Positions 36,601 to 47,210 of a DNA stretch of 64,000 nt are shown here, in pieces. The translations under genes were made by a program, and so were the position numbers. Under the pieces are notes generated by a model that was not told the DNA's origin, searched no databases, and saw only the letters and a list, made by a program, of their open reading frames with translations. Every line of letters starts with the position of its first letter. Position 1 is the first letter of the stretch. The stretch comes from Ailanthus altissimus (lineage: Eukaryota; Streptophyta; Magnoliopsida; Sapindales; Simaroubaceae), in assembly GCA_946807835.1 (NCBI GenBank), contig OX327697.1, forward strand, positions 12,941,501 to 13,005,500, written 5' to 3'.

Positions 36601-39600
36601 GCTCGGCTGCTTCGCGTTTCTGCTTCAGGTCATGTTCTCGGGCCCTCCACAATTGATTCAAATTCCTCAACTTTGGCATCCCAGTCAGAGACTTCTTTAA
36701 AGGGGGTGCAAGGTGATCGTGGGAAAAGTCGTCCCAAGTGTACTTATTGTCAATAGTGGGGGCATACCCGAGAAAAATGTTACAAGTTACATGGACGACC
36801 CCCTTGGGCTGCTAACCTTGCTCAATCTAATCACTCTGACACCACAGACAAGCAACCTTCATCCGTGACTCTCACTAGTGTCGACTATGAGGAATGTCTT
36901 AAATACCAAGCGGCTAAGCAGTCTACCATTTCGTTGCCTCTATTGCCCATATTGGTAATTCGGTTGCCTGCCTTACTCAATCCTCTTCTCTATGGCCATG
37001 AGTCCTTGATTTTGGTGCTTCTGACCATATTTTTGGTAACCTTCAATTACTTTCTCATACTTCTGCATCTAGGTCATTACCATCTGTCACCTTGGTTAAT
37101 GGTTTCTCAATTATTGCGAAAGCAGTTGGTCGAGTACATCCTTTGCCTTACCTTTAGAATCTGTTCTCTATATACCACATTGTCTTTTTAATCTTATATC
37201 TATTAGTAAACTCACTCGTTCTTTAAACTATGCTATCACCTTATACAAGACCGCATTATGGGGCTAATGATTGACTCAGGACGTGAGTCACAGGGGATCT
37301 ATCATTTTAGTCTTTCGTAACCATTTATCGCATGCACTGTTACTAAATCTCCACCACTCGTTCATAATCGTTTGGGACATTCGAGTCTATGAAAACTCTG
37401 AATAATGATTTTAGATCTTTCTAGGTTATTGTCTTTAAATTGTGAGTTTTGTTAACTTGGAAAACACTCTCGTGGGTCGTTTCCCAAGCATGTCAATAAA
37501 CGGGCTACGTCCCCCTTTGAATTAGTTTATTCTGATATTTGGGGTTTTAGCTGAATTCTTTCTGTTTTAGGATTTAAATATTTTGTTACATTTATTGATG
37601 ATTATTCGCGTTGCAGTTGGTATTTTTAATGAAAGATCAATCTGAACTATTTTCAATTTTTGAATTTTTGTGTGCAGAAATTAAGACAATTCTTTACTAT
37701 TCTTCGTACATTACGTAATGATAATGCACGTGAATATTTTTTTGCTCCCTTTACTAAATTTATGTATTCTCAGGGAATTTTACACTAGTCCTGTGCCTAC
37801 ACTCTACAACAAAATAGGGTTGCCGAACGTAAAAATAGGCATCTCATTGAAATTGCCCGCACCTTATCCACAATCATGTTCCTCTCCGATTTTAGGCCGA
37901 CGCTGTCCTTACTGCTTGTGTTTTGATCAATTGTATGCCCTTGTTAGTCTTAAAAGCGAAGTCCCTTGTTCTATTTTCCATCCTGATTGGCCATTGAATC
38001 CTCTCTCACCTCGAGTCTTTGGTTGCACGTGCTTTATCCATGTCTTCTTTCTTGATCAGGACAAGTTATCCGCTCGTTCCATCAAGTGTATCTTCCTAGG
38101 GTACTCGCATCTTCAGAAAGGGTATAGGTGTTTTTCTCTTGACACATGTCGGTATTTTATTACTGCTGATGTCACATTTTTCGAGTCTTCTCCTTTCTTC
38201 CTTTCGTTTCGAAACACAGATAATCACAGAGGTTTTTTCAGTTCCTTATTTGCTCCTCTTCCTATGTCACCTGCGGAGCCAGTATCTGAGCTAGAATCTG
38301 ACGTTCCATCTCTTAAGTTGTGGTAGTCTTGTTCCCGTTGATCCTGCAAGTGATGCCATTAATATTGTTCTTGACGTTGATCCTGCAGGTGATGCCATTA
38401 ATACTATTCGTGACACTCCTGATGACTCACTACTTGCTTTGGATTCCTCTTTGACTGCGGTCTTGTCTCCTGATGACCAGTTTCTCATTACTGTTCGTAA
38501 AGGTATACAATCCACTCGCAATCCTCATTCTATATACAATTTTTTTAGTTATCATCGATTATCTTCACCATATTATGCTTTTCTGTTTATTTTATCTTCT
38601 GTTTTTTTTTCTTATAACTCTTCATGAGGCTCTTTCACATTCTGGCTGGCGTTAAGTAATAGTTGAGGAAATGGCTGCTTTGCATGCTAATGGTACATGG
38701 CAATTAGTTTGGTTGTTGCCAGGACACTCTATAATAGGTTGTCGATGGGTTTACATTGGCAAGGTTGGACCCAATGGTTAGGTGGATAGATTGGAAGTAC
38801 GGTTGGTTGCAAAAGGGTGCATTAAGACTTATGGACAGGATTATTACGAGATTTTATCTCCTGTGGCTAAAATGTCATTTGTTCTGTTGTTCTTGTTTAT
38901 GGTTGCTGTTCGTCAATGGCCTTTGCACCAATTCGATATCAAAAATGCGTTTCTTCATGGTGAACTTCTGGAAGAAATATCCAGCAAGCACTTGGATTTG
39001 TTGTTCAAGGGGAGTCTGGTTTGGTATGTAAATTTCGTCGCTCCTCATATGATTTGAAATAGTCTCCTCGTGCCTGGTTTGGCCATTTCAGTACTGTTAT
39101 CCAAAAGTTTGGCATGATTCGAAGTGAGTCAAATCATTCTGTTTTCTATTAGCATATACCACAAGGCCAATGCATATATCTAGTAGTCTATATTGATGAT
39201 ATTGTCATTATAAGAGATGATCGAGATAGTATTAAGCAATTAAAAGATCACTTGTTCCGTCATTTTTAGACTAAAGATTTGGGCTCCTTAGATATTTTAT
39301 TGGTATAGAGATTGCTCAATCTAAGTTTGAGATTGTTATTCTAGAGGAAACAGGGATGTTAGACTACAGACCTGTAGATTGTCCTATGGATTTTAATACC
39401 AAACTTAATTATTGAAGACTAATTGGTAAATTTAATTATCTCATCATCACACGCCCTGGTATTTCTTTTTCGGTCAGTGTTAGTCAGTTTTTATAGTCTC
39501 TATGTGAGTCATTAGGATGCAGTTATCCGAATTGTACGGTATATTAAGGGTGCACCAGGCAAAGGTTTATTGTATGAGAATAAGGGTCACACACGGGTTG

Positions 39601-42600
39601 TTGGATACTCAGATGCTGATTAGGGAGGTTCTCCATTAGATAGATGATTTACTATCGGGTATTGTGTTCTTATTGGGGGTAATCTTGTATCATGGAAAAG
39701 TGCAGAAGCAAGACATTGTTGCCAAGTCTAGTGCAGAAGCAGAATATCGTGCTATGGCCTTAGCAACATATGAACTTATATGGTTGAAATAGTTGATTCA
39801 AGAATTGAAATATGCAGACATTTCATAGATGAAGTTATTTGTGATAATTAAGCTGCATTTTATATTTCATCTAACCCGGTGTTTCATAAAAAGACTAAGC
39901 ATATAAAAGTTGACTTTCACTTTATTCGAGAGAAAATTTTGTTTTACTGTATTCTTGCCAATTATGTTAGCTCAAATAACCAGCTAATAGATATCCTTAT
40001 TAAATCTATCGGTGATCCTCGAATTGATTTTATTTGTAACAAGCTTAGCGCATATGATTTATATGCTCCAGCTTGAGGAGTGTTGAAATGTATATGGTAG
40101 GTGAATATATATGGCAGGTGTAGAATAAGAAAGTATTGATAGTATTCCTTTTTTGTGTAATTAACTTCCTTTCTAGGATTGCCTCATCTCTTATATATAT
40201 TGTACTCTTCTTTTCAATGGAATACACAAATAAATTTTCCTATTTTACATAGATAATTAAGCTTATGATATACATTACTTCTCTCATTTGAAGACATTAT
40301 CTGCCTCAAATTTTGACACTGCAGGGCTCCTATGGGTAATTTCACTTTTAAGATTGCTGTGCTCCGATATTGATGCTTAAGTTTTTTTCTTTTGCAGATT
40401 GGCTTTCTCTACTTGAGATATTCTGCAGATCCAAAAACATTGTGGAATTGGTTTGAATCGTATGTCAAGGATGAAGAGGTAATTTGGCGAGTTCTAACTG
40501 CTTTATTAGCATCTTGTATTGAGTAATTTATTAAAGCTTGAAAATCATTTCTAACATTTACATAGAACTTTTTTGAATCAGATATATGAGATAGTAAGAT
40601 GTCAAAGTCATTTGAAGTTTTGCATTAACAATATTATTGCTTTCCTTTCGTCCTGGCAAAGCTTTCAAAGTTCAGTTATGTGAATAATCTTTCTTTCCTG
40701 GGCCTGCAACCTTAAGGTGATATTTAGTTGAATAAAAAGAGGGGTGGAATGAAATGAATCCTTATTCTTATAAGGATTTTTTGTCTGGTTGACAATTTTG
40801 ATAAGGAATGTGAATTCGTTGGGAATTTAAATTCCTTAAATACAGCGAATTAGGATTTTTTAACGAGCTAGGAAACTTTATTCCAACCTACTCGCATTGT
40901 TAGCGGTAATTTACCCTTTTTTGTAAAATTGTCAAAAAAATAAATTAATAATTTCAAGCTAATAAGTAAATTAATTTTTTAAAAGAAATAAATGAATTAA
41001 ACATTAAAAAGGAAATAAATAAATTAATATCTGACAAGTAAAAATTCATAGGCATCAATTTAATTTATATAAAACAGTTCAATAAGTTAATATATTATTT
41101 AACCAATATAAAAATTATGAATTAAAATTAAGAGAAGAAAGGTCGTCGCTAGACAATTGTTTGGCCCACATTGGTTTGCAACCGAGATCTTATCGCCTAG
41201 ATTTGGGCCTTGATGCTAGATATTGAGACTCCAATATTGGGACCTAGGGGCCTTGCCCTCTTGAATCCTAACTTGACCTCCAATCTAGGACTTAAGTTCT
41301 TAGACTTAGAATTCGTTACTAAGGCCCGGGGCCTCAACACTAGGACTTGGAGGGCGCTTGCTATCCTTAATCTTGATCCAACCTTGAGACCCCAAGACTT
41401 GATCTCCTGTGCTTGGGATTGATGCTAAGACCCGAGACCTAACACTGTGATTGGAGGGTTGTCCCCTTGAACCTTGACTGGCCTTAAGAACTTAGGACCC
41501 AAACTCTTATTTGGACCCGGCGGGTCCCAATCCCCAACTCATAAAACTCGAAAATGAATTGAATGTTTGAGAAAAAAATTGTTCTTATCATAAATAGTTG
41601 AAATAAATTTTTTTTGTATAATATTTAAATTTTGTATAATATTTATTTAATATTTTTTATGGTAGAAAGATACCTTTCAATCACACAATAATATGCTTTA
41701 CAAAATATGAAAATATTCTATTTTTTTTTGGAAAGTGATATAACCAAATTACTATGAGTAAAAGTATTTTGTTAGAAGCATTCCTAAAAGGACTCTTTTA
41801 CAGAACTTTTTAAAATCAAAGATAATAATTAAAGCTAAAGGGTATTTTTGTTCAAATGAAATATTATTCATTCCTTTCCATGGTTAATTTCATGCTCCAA
41901 TGAAACGATGGAATTGTTTTCATCTTTCATTTTGTTCCTCTTTCTATTCTCTTCCTTTCCTCTTTTCTTCTCCCTTCCTTTCCATTCTTAACTCCGGACC
42001 ACCGAAGTTTTTAGGTCATTGATAACAAATATAATCTTATCTTTACGATTTTTCTTTTTAATTATTTCGACTGTGTTGCTTTGTTATGTAAGTTGTAGAA
42101 GAATAATTGATGTGTTAACAGAATGAAATCCATTATATGGCCTTAACTACACAAATTTCTTATGCACAATTATGCTTTGGAATCTTTAGTGGTTTGTTTG
42201 CTACTGCTTTGGCAGCGCAGAATGTCTGAAAAACACTATATTTATAAAAAGGATATTTTATATCCAGCTTCTGATAATTAACTTCACTAATGCAATTTGA
42301 CCATGATTATATTGGTGAAGGTTCCAGCCACTACAGGATTTCAAGGCCTCTTCTATATTTTGGATCGGCGAGTGCCATAGAAACCAAAACTCGAGATGGA
42401 AGATTGATTATTAATCTTTAGCTCAAATTTTCACAATAATACTGACATGATTATTTTACTGAATTATGATGTAGCATAGCAGACATGCTCTGCTTTGGGA
42501 AGATCTTCCTCCCTCACTTTTTAATTTAGGATATTATTGTTAAATACTTTAGCACATCAAACTAATAAAGGTGCAAGTACTACTATTTCAGTATGAAAAT

Positions 42601-44838
42601 GATCAAAAACCTTCATAAAATATAATTCAATTTAATTAATATTTAATACTTTGTTTTTCCTTAACTCAGTATTCTGGAGTGATGGATGTCAAAGCCGTTC
42701 CAGGACTAATCAATATTCCCTAATAATTCAGTAATGTCTCCTGTAGTCCACAAGTATAAATACAGCTGCAACCATTAGCCTTCTCTAGCTAATATTGTAT
42801 GCTTAATTCACCATGCTATTTATATGCTCAATAAATAACTTGACATGTCCTGACTAATGTTACTATGTAGTTCTTTTCCATTATGATTCTACAAATAATA
42901 ATGCACCAGAATTCTGTTATTTCATTAGGAATTCTCTCCTGGGTCCAATGGAAGAGGGACCACAATGGGCATTTATGTGCGTGATTTGCTTCTTGGGCAG
43001 GTTAGTTATCTTGATACTAGTAGATTTTTATGTACTACAAATACTATTGCACTTAGTATGTTGCTCTGTTTTTTACCACACAGAAAGAAACATGTCCCAA
43101 ACACATTCAGCTGGCATTCCTGGCAATGCATGCCTATTCCATCCTAAATATCTTACACTCAGTTGGCCTATGATGATGAGGGCACCCTTACTATCTCTTG
43201 GACAGATGGAGATAGTGGATCTTTATGTTGTGAAAGAGTTTTAACAGGCTATATTTTATGTTGTTTAAGATTTTAACATCTCTAGCCTCTAGGCTCAGTG
43301 CTCATTTCATCGTTGGTCTAAAACTCAGGCAGCCTTTCATGATGAGGCCCCAATCTCTTGACTTGACAACACAACCAAGCCCTCTGTCCTTAACATCTCT
43401 TGGGTAGATAGGGACAGTGGTTTTTCATGTTGTCAAATAGTTTAACAAGTTTTCTTCTTGTTAAAGATTTGTACAACGAAAATTAAAGGTGAAAGCTTGA
43501 TCAAATTGATTAGGTCATGTAGACATTCTGAATAAGATAAGTCTTTCATTTTTTATTTAAATTCAGATTATTGTGGTTTCTTGTAGAATGGCAGAATACT
43601 TAACCATTGAGTAAAGGCATGCAAAAGAAAACATTCTGCAATTCTTTAAGCAAGGCCCATAAGTTGACTGGAAAACTGCTGTTATTAGTTAACAATCTAC
43701 CAGATTTCCTTTATTTGTTGAGTTCAATGCCAGTGTTATGCTTTTATCTATCCCTTCAGGCTGCTGAGCATGGTTTCTCTGTTTGACTGCTGTTGACCAA
43801 TTATAGTCCTTATTGCATGTGTGTGTTTGATTATCCTGTTTTCTTTTCTGTAATATTATTCTGTTCGGTATGGCCAAATATAGAGCATATTATGATTTCA
43901 TGTGCTGCCACTTATTTGTTCACCATCCAGAGTTTCATATTCTATTATATGTTTTAGGAAGTAACAGAAATTAATACAACACTGTCTATGCTTCATTGCA
44001 GTACTACTTTGATACCCTCTTCCCTCGCATCCCTGTTCCTGTAATGCGGCAGATTGTCAGTAATCTTGAGAAGATGAAACTCCTCGCCAAACACTCTGGT
44101 GTTACAGGGGACACCAACCGTCATGGATCTGATGACACTGCACGAAGACCACCATCTGTAAAAGCTGCACTTTCAGTCTCTTTTGGTCAACGTGCTCCCC
44201 ACCGTGCATCAACCAGAGACTCATCCCCTGTTCGTCGTACCCTACCACCGTCATATGATAAAGCCAACAGTGAAGATATACGAAGATCTAGAGATCATCA
44301 CAGCCACAGTCATGAATATTCAGATAGGGAAGACCGGGACCGGGACAGAGATAGAGACCAAGATCATGATCGAGGTCGGGAATGGGATGGAGGCCGAAAT
44401 CGAGTTCATGACAAGGAAAGGGACAGAGATGGAGACAGGATTAGAGATAGGGACAGGGGATGGGAGAGAGAAAGGGAGCAGAGGCATGCTTTTGACAGGA
44501 GGTCCAGGTTCTCAGAGAGAGAAAGCCACGGGGAATATGAGAACTATGATGGTAGCAGACAGTATAAAGAAGCTAGTTCACGTAGGCTCCGTAGGAGCAG
44601 GAGCAGGAGCAGAAGCCGAAGCCGAAGTTTGCAGACTGGTAATGCACGCTTTGATCGTCATTTAAGTCCATATAGGGATCAAAGCAAGAAGACCTCCGCA
44701 TCTAGCAACCTGGCCAAGCTTAAGGATCTCTATGGTGATTTAAGTGATAAAAAAGTAGAGGCTGGATCTGATCAGATTCCTAGGAGGGATGCTGGTAGTG
44801 AAGAGGTGATTAGGCTGGGTGGCTCTACTTGGAGATGA
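30322..44838 (+). CDS. SRL1: PRP38-family pre-mRNA splicing factor with RS-rich C-terminus (SRL1-like), spliced
   Basis: Join of 30322-30609, 40398-40478, 42929-43000 and 44002-44838, giving 425 residues plus TGA. All three introns are phase 0 with GT-AG borders. Residues 1 to about 175 form the PRP38 domain (MEIQTCGKPID at the start, HVEPWMTGNCRGPSTAFCLLYKF split over exon 1, YVRDLLLGQ-YYFDTLFPRIPVP across the exon 3/4 junction). Residues about 255-305 are Asp/Arg repeats and 341-357 an SR-dipeptide run (RSRSRSRSRSRS). A conserved NLAKLKDLYGDLSD block and the terminus EEVIRLGGSTWR follow. It closely resembles Arabidopsis At5g37370 (SRL1), which is somewhat shorter. PRP38 proteins join the spliceosome with or near the U4/U6.U5 tri-snRNP and are needed for catalytic activation, in the nucleus. 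Exon borders come from homology and splice consensus. Intron 1 carries a whole retrotransposon. Confidence 0.95.
32030..32307. repeat. Tandem duplication, period 139 bp
   Basis: GCAAATTTATGTTCAACA begins at 32042 and again at 32181, and similarity continues through TAGTCTAYCACTATT in both copies. Confidence 0.9.
32805..33050. repeat. Tandem duplication, period about 128 bp
   Basis: CATCTTTTCTTTTGTGTATTAT occurs from 32813 and from 32941, and the match continues to ATTATTTGAAA in both units. Confidence 0.88.
35493..35497. repeat. TSD, left copy (TAGAT)
   Basis: Perfect partner of TAGAT at 40250-40254. It brackets copia copy B. Confidence 0.93.
35498..35668 (+). repeat. 5' LTR of copia copy B
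   Basis: 171 bp, TG...CA termini, with TATATATATTGTAC promoter-like sequence near 35611. Confidence 0.94.
35669..35680 (+). promoter_or_regulatory. Primer-binding site (initiator tRNA-Met type)
   Basis: TGGTATCAGAGC immediately after the 5' LTR, the standard plant copia PBS complementary to the 3' end of initiator tRNA-Met. Confidence 0.93.
36180..40076 (+). pseudogene. Copia gag-pol pseudogene of copy B
   Basis: The gag relic at 36180-36860 includes DQILAS..VPYMDDVFARLLRVS and a CCHC knuckle CTYC-Q-stop-WGHTREKC near 36740. GAG-pre-integrase (HNRLGHSSL) is near 37360. Integrase includes GKHSRGSFPKH then SPFELVYSDIWG (37465-37550), DNAREYF and AERKNRHLIEIARTL (37715-37870), and the C-terminal FGCTCFIHV..KLSARSIKCIFLGYS block within 37718-38326. 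RT has QFDIKNAFLHGEL near 38930 and YIDDIVI near 39190. RNase H runs from SDAD (39610) to TKHIKVDFHFIRE and LSAYDLYAPA (39880-40076). Stops and frame shifts occur in every domain. Relative to copy A, about 155 bp of gag is missing around 36370-36390. Confidence 0.92.
40081..40249 (+). repeat. 3' LTR of copia copy B
   Basis: 169 bp, partner of 35498-35668, followed by TAGAT at 40250-40254. Confidence 0.94.
40398..40478 (+). CDS. SRL1: PRP38-like gene, coding exon 2 (residues 97-123)
   Basis: IGFLYLRYSADPKTLWNWFE...KDEE, bounded by TTTTGCAG and GTAATT. It matches the conserved GFLYLRYVADPKTLW segment of the family and is too short to appear as an ORF. Confidence 0.93.
40479..42928 (+). other. 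Coding intron 2 (2,450 bp)
   Basis: Contains a low-copy-looking AT-rich insert (about 40720-41990) with a GC-richer island at 41140-41530 made of short repeated CTAGGACTT/GGGGCCT-type words. The insert may be a MITE-like element, since GGAATGAAATGAATCC near 40745 has a weak inverted counterpart near 41870. I see no gene in it. The acceptor is TTTCATTAG. Confidence 0.8.
42929..43000 (+). CDS. SRL1: PRP38-like gene, coding exon 3 (residues 124-147)
   Basis: EFSPGSNGRGTTMGIYVRDLLLGQ (24 residues) between TTCATTAG and GTTAGT. Family proteins have the same EFSPGSNGR..TMG.YVRDLLLG segment. Confidence 0.93.
43001..44001 (+). other. Coding intron 3 (1,001 bp)
   Basis: Donor GTTAGT, acceptor TTCATTGCAG. 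No other feature seen. Confidence 0.9.
44002..44838 (+). CDS. SRL1: PRP38-like gene, coding exon 4 (residues 148-425 and stop)
   Basis: Begins YYFDTLFPRIPVPVMRQIV, the end of the PRP38 domain, then the low-complexity Asp/Arg/Ser tail, and ends at TGA 44836-44838. The reading frame upstream of 44002 is intronic (CAG acceptor). Confidence 0.96.
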   Translation, partial: YYFDTLFPRIPVPVMRQIVSNLEKMKLLAKHSGVTGDTNRHGSDDTARRPPSVKAALSVSFGQRAPHRASTRDSSPVRRTLPPSYDKANSEDIRRSRDHHSHSHEYSDREDRDRDRDRDQDHDRGREWDGGRNRVHDKERDRDGDRIRDRDRGWEREREQRHAFDRRSRFSERESHGEYENYDGSRQYKEASSRRLRRSRSRSRSRSRSLQTGNARFDRHLSPYRDQSKKTSASSNLAKLKDLYGDLSDKKVEAGSDQIPRRDAGSEEVIRLGGSTWR

Positions 44839-45130
44839 ACTGGAGACCTTATTAAAATGTAACCACATTATCCGGTGTTCAACTTGTTGGATATGCTGGT
44901 CAGCTCAATATCTGTTTCAATCAAGACAGCTTATGAATTATCAGTCGTCTCTTTCTTACACACTGAAATGGACACTTCCAATGAATTGATAATCCATAGA
45001 AGCAAGTGTAATGCATGTGCAGTGCTAGCAGATTGCATGTACATTAGTAGATGTCAGTCCGTACTTTCATATTGTTATATTTTGGTTTGATGATGTGATC
45101 TTACTGTTGATTCGAGAGACCTCGACCAAT
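44839..45130 (+). other. Probable 3' UTR of the PRP38-like gene
   Basis: TG-rich sequence following the stop codon, for example TTGTTATATTTTGGTTTGATGATGTG near 45080. No unambiguous AATAAA signal; the end is approximate. Confidence 0.4.
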
Positions 45131-46469
45131 TTTATTGGTCAATTGTCAGTTATGCGTTCATGCTGTCCTGAAAGATAGAAGCCATACCAAGCATGGAATT
45201 TTTTGAAGTCCTGGGAAACATTATACACGGATTGAATTATAAATGATATAGTTTCATCTTCTCTAGTAATATCATAAAAATGCAAAAAAATTACTTCATT
45301 GAACATACAAAATAGAGACTGGTTTAAAGTGTACAGTGGTTCTAGTCTTGCGAATTCCAGATCTTGCGTTTGAAGATGGATTAGTTGATTAGGAATAGAT
45401 TTCTTCCTCAAACGAGCAGTTCAGTTATTATTTACACATTTTAAGCCTCAAAACTTTAAAACAACAAATAATAATAATAATAATAATGTTTGCATATAGG
45501 ATTTCATTCTTCAGATGGCTCGGTGTGACCGCGGCTTGAATAATTTAAAGAATTCTTTGCCTCAGATCCATTGTCAAGCTTGCGAATTTCCTAGGCTAGT
45601 CCATCGTCAAAAAAGGGCTCTAATTGTAAGGAGATAATAATCACCTATGCTTCTCGCCCTAGAATACTTTGGTATCAAAAAGCACATCTCGTCTAGCATT
45701 AACTGAGCTGACCATGCAAGGCTCACGATACTTGCATATAATCTCACTGAGAACAAAAGACTTATTAACACCTTTGAAGAACTAAGAGTTGGATTATTGA
45801 TCAGTTTAATCTCTCCAATTATGGTGGCTCACCAATTGACTCTATTTCAGAAAATTTCGGAAGCTATAATCTTTGTCATAATTCTAATTTAAACAAGCTA
45901 GAAGATAGGGAAGATATAAATTTGCTGTAATCTTGACAAAACTTTGTAGTGCACGTCTAGTAAAAGGAGTTTGAAAGATGAAAAAAGGGGTTACGTAGTA
46001 GACACTCTAAAAACACATTCTATTTTCAAGTTCTTTTTTCAAATTTTTTACTTTAAGGAATCTAACCCCTTTTTTCTAACCTAAAAACACACACAACACC
46101 CTTAAAACACTTACATTCATTCTCGTCTTTCTTATTTTTCTCTTGACCTTCATTAAATTAAACATCGGAGGGTTTTCACTGGAAAAAACTTTAGCACGAC
46201 CTAATGTTGATTGTACTTGCAGGGAAGCTTATGAAACTTAGTTACCTAAAAAATATTTGAAGTGGTCCATCTAATTTGGCTTCAGTCTAGCCTGTTAGAA
46301 TATCTTGTAACTGTTTTCCAAAATTTACAAATTCAAGTTATTGGCTCGAGACAGCCAAAAATCTAGAATCAACAAATAATAATAATAATAATAATGAGAT
46401 GATGATGATGATTTTATATTATTATTATCATCATCACATATTATTATTATTATTTTATAAAAGGATATC
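45131..46469. other. Intergenic stretch with microsatellites, no gene seen
   Basis: Contains (AAT)n at 45466-45487 and the compound repeat at 46375-46456. Otherwise unannotatable AT-rich DNA. Confidence 0.6.
46375..46456. repeat. Compound palindromic microsatellite (AAT)n(GAT)n...(ATC)n(ATT)n
   Basis: AAT repeats (46375-46395), then GAT repeats (to 46412), then ATT, ATC and again ATT repeats. The right half is the complement of the left, so the locus can fold into a long A/T-rich hairpin. Confidence 0.9.
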
Positions 46470-47210
46470 TGAATTCTTAAGGTTTTTAGAAAGAAATATG
46501 CAGACCCAATATTTTTAAAAATCCCATCGAGTCCCTTTGTTAGGTAATGATTTTCGTTAATTTTAACTTGAGAAAGGAAAAAAATAAAAATATAAAATGA
46601 ACTTAAATTTGAAGTAAGTAGACCCCCTACATAAGAAAAAAATTGCTATTGAACGGGATTGAATCCTAGACATCTACGGGACTGTATTACCATTCTACAA
46701 TAAAATTTTAGTGAAAGAATGCCAATATATATATATATAAACGTGAAACGACAGAGCCCTAGTCACCACTGGTCTCTGGCTATCGGTCGTTTTTAACTTG
46801 ATCAAAATGTTGAGCGGTGATCGATGGTGGATGATGGCCAATAGCGGTGGGTGGTTGTTAGAGTTCTATTATTTCCCCTTTTTTTTCTATCTTTCTTTTG
46901 GTATTATTCTAATAAAATTTATTGTAACACAGTGATGAATATTCTTGTTATACGAGTAACCAGGGTTAAATCCCTGTCATTGGCATTTTGGCACTTAACT
47001 ACAAGGGCGAATGTTCAAGCCTTCTTTATAGCATTTAATTGAATTTTAATTTTTTTTTTCAATTAAAATAGGGGCATAATTGTATTTTTACTATTTTTAC
47101 CATTTTTTCTATTAAATAGATAGAAACCGTTAACTAACGAGGGTGTTGATAGTGGCCAATGACAGTGGTGAGTGGTGGCTGTGGTGACTGAGGTCTCGGC
47201 CTGTATTACT
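46470..47210. mobile_element. Foldback/MITE relative
   Basis: The left end (around 46530-46570, CCCTTTGTTAGGTAATGATTTTCGTTAA) has a diverged inverted partner at 47110-47150 (AGAAACCGTTAACTAACGAGGG). The interior words GACCGATAG/GGCTATCGGTCG and TGGTGGATGATGGCC recall 28245-29415. Weaker evidence than for that copy. Confidence 0.5.

Larger units (their letters stand above)
35498..40249 (+). mobile_element. Full-length, defective Ty1-copia retrotransposon (copy B) in the splicing-factor intron
   Basis: 171-bp and 169-bp LTRs, both TGTTGAAATG...TTTTACA, lie inside a TAGAT duplication. The PBS directly abuts the 5' LTR, and a short purine tract (TTGAGGAG) precedes the 3' LTR. The order is gag, integrase, RT, RNase H. 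Very short LTRs and a CTYC...H...C gag knuckle fit an Ale/Retrofit-like lineage, a tentative placement. It is inserted in the same orientation as the host gene. About 15 differences between the LTRs, counted by eye, indicate an old insertion. Confidence 0.95.
30610..40397 (+). other. Coding intron 1 (9,788 bp)
   Basis: Donor GTAAGT, acceptor TTCTTTTGCAG. It holds tandem duplications at 32030-32307 and 32805-33050 and the 4.75-kb copia copy B. Without copy B and one duplication the intron would be about 5 kb. 33240-35490 shows no gene; its longest ORFs (33982-34311, 34767-35087) have no recognisable protein features. Confidence 0.92.

Noticed and set aside
41210..41422. 70-codon ORF in intron 2
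   Set aside because: Built from repeated CTAGGACTT/CCTTGA words in a GC-richer island; no start context, homology or splice link.
43996..44001. Extending the last exon upstream to include Gln before YYFDTLF
   Set aside because: TTGCAG is the intron acceptor; exon 3 already ends LLLGQ, and the family has a single residue there before YYFDTLFPRIP.
44183..44665. 160-codon frame overlapping the last exon of the PRP38-like gene
   Set aside because: It is the +2 frame of the Asp/Arg/Ser-rich coding exon; its repeats (TGTEIE, AGAEAEAE) mirror the RS repeat. The real frame is fixed by homology and splice phase.
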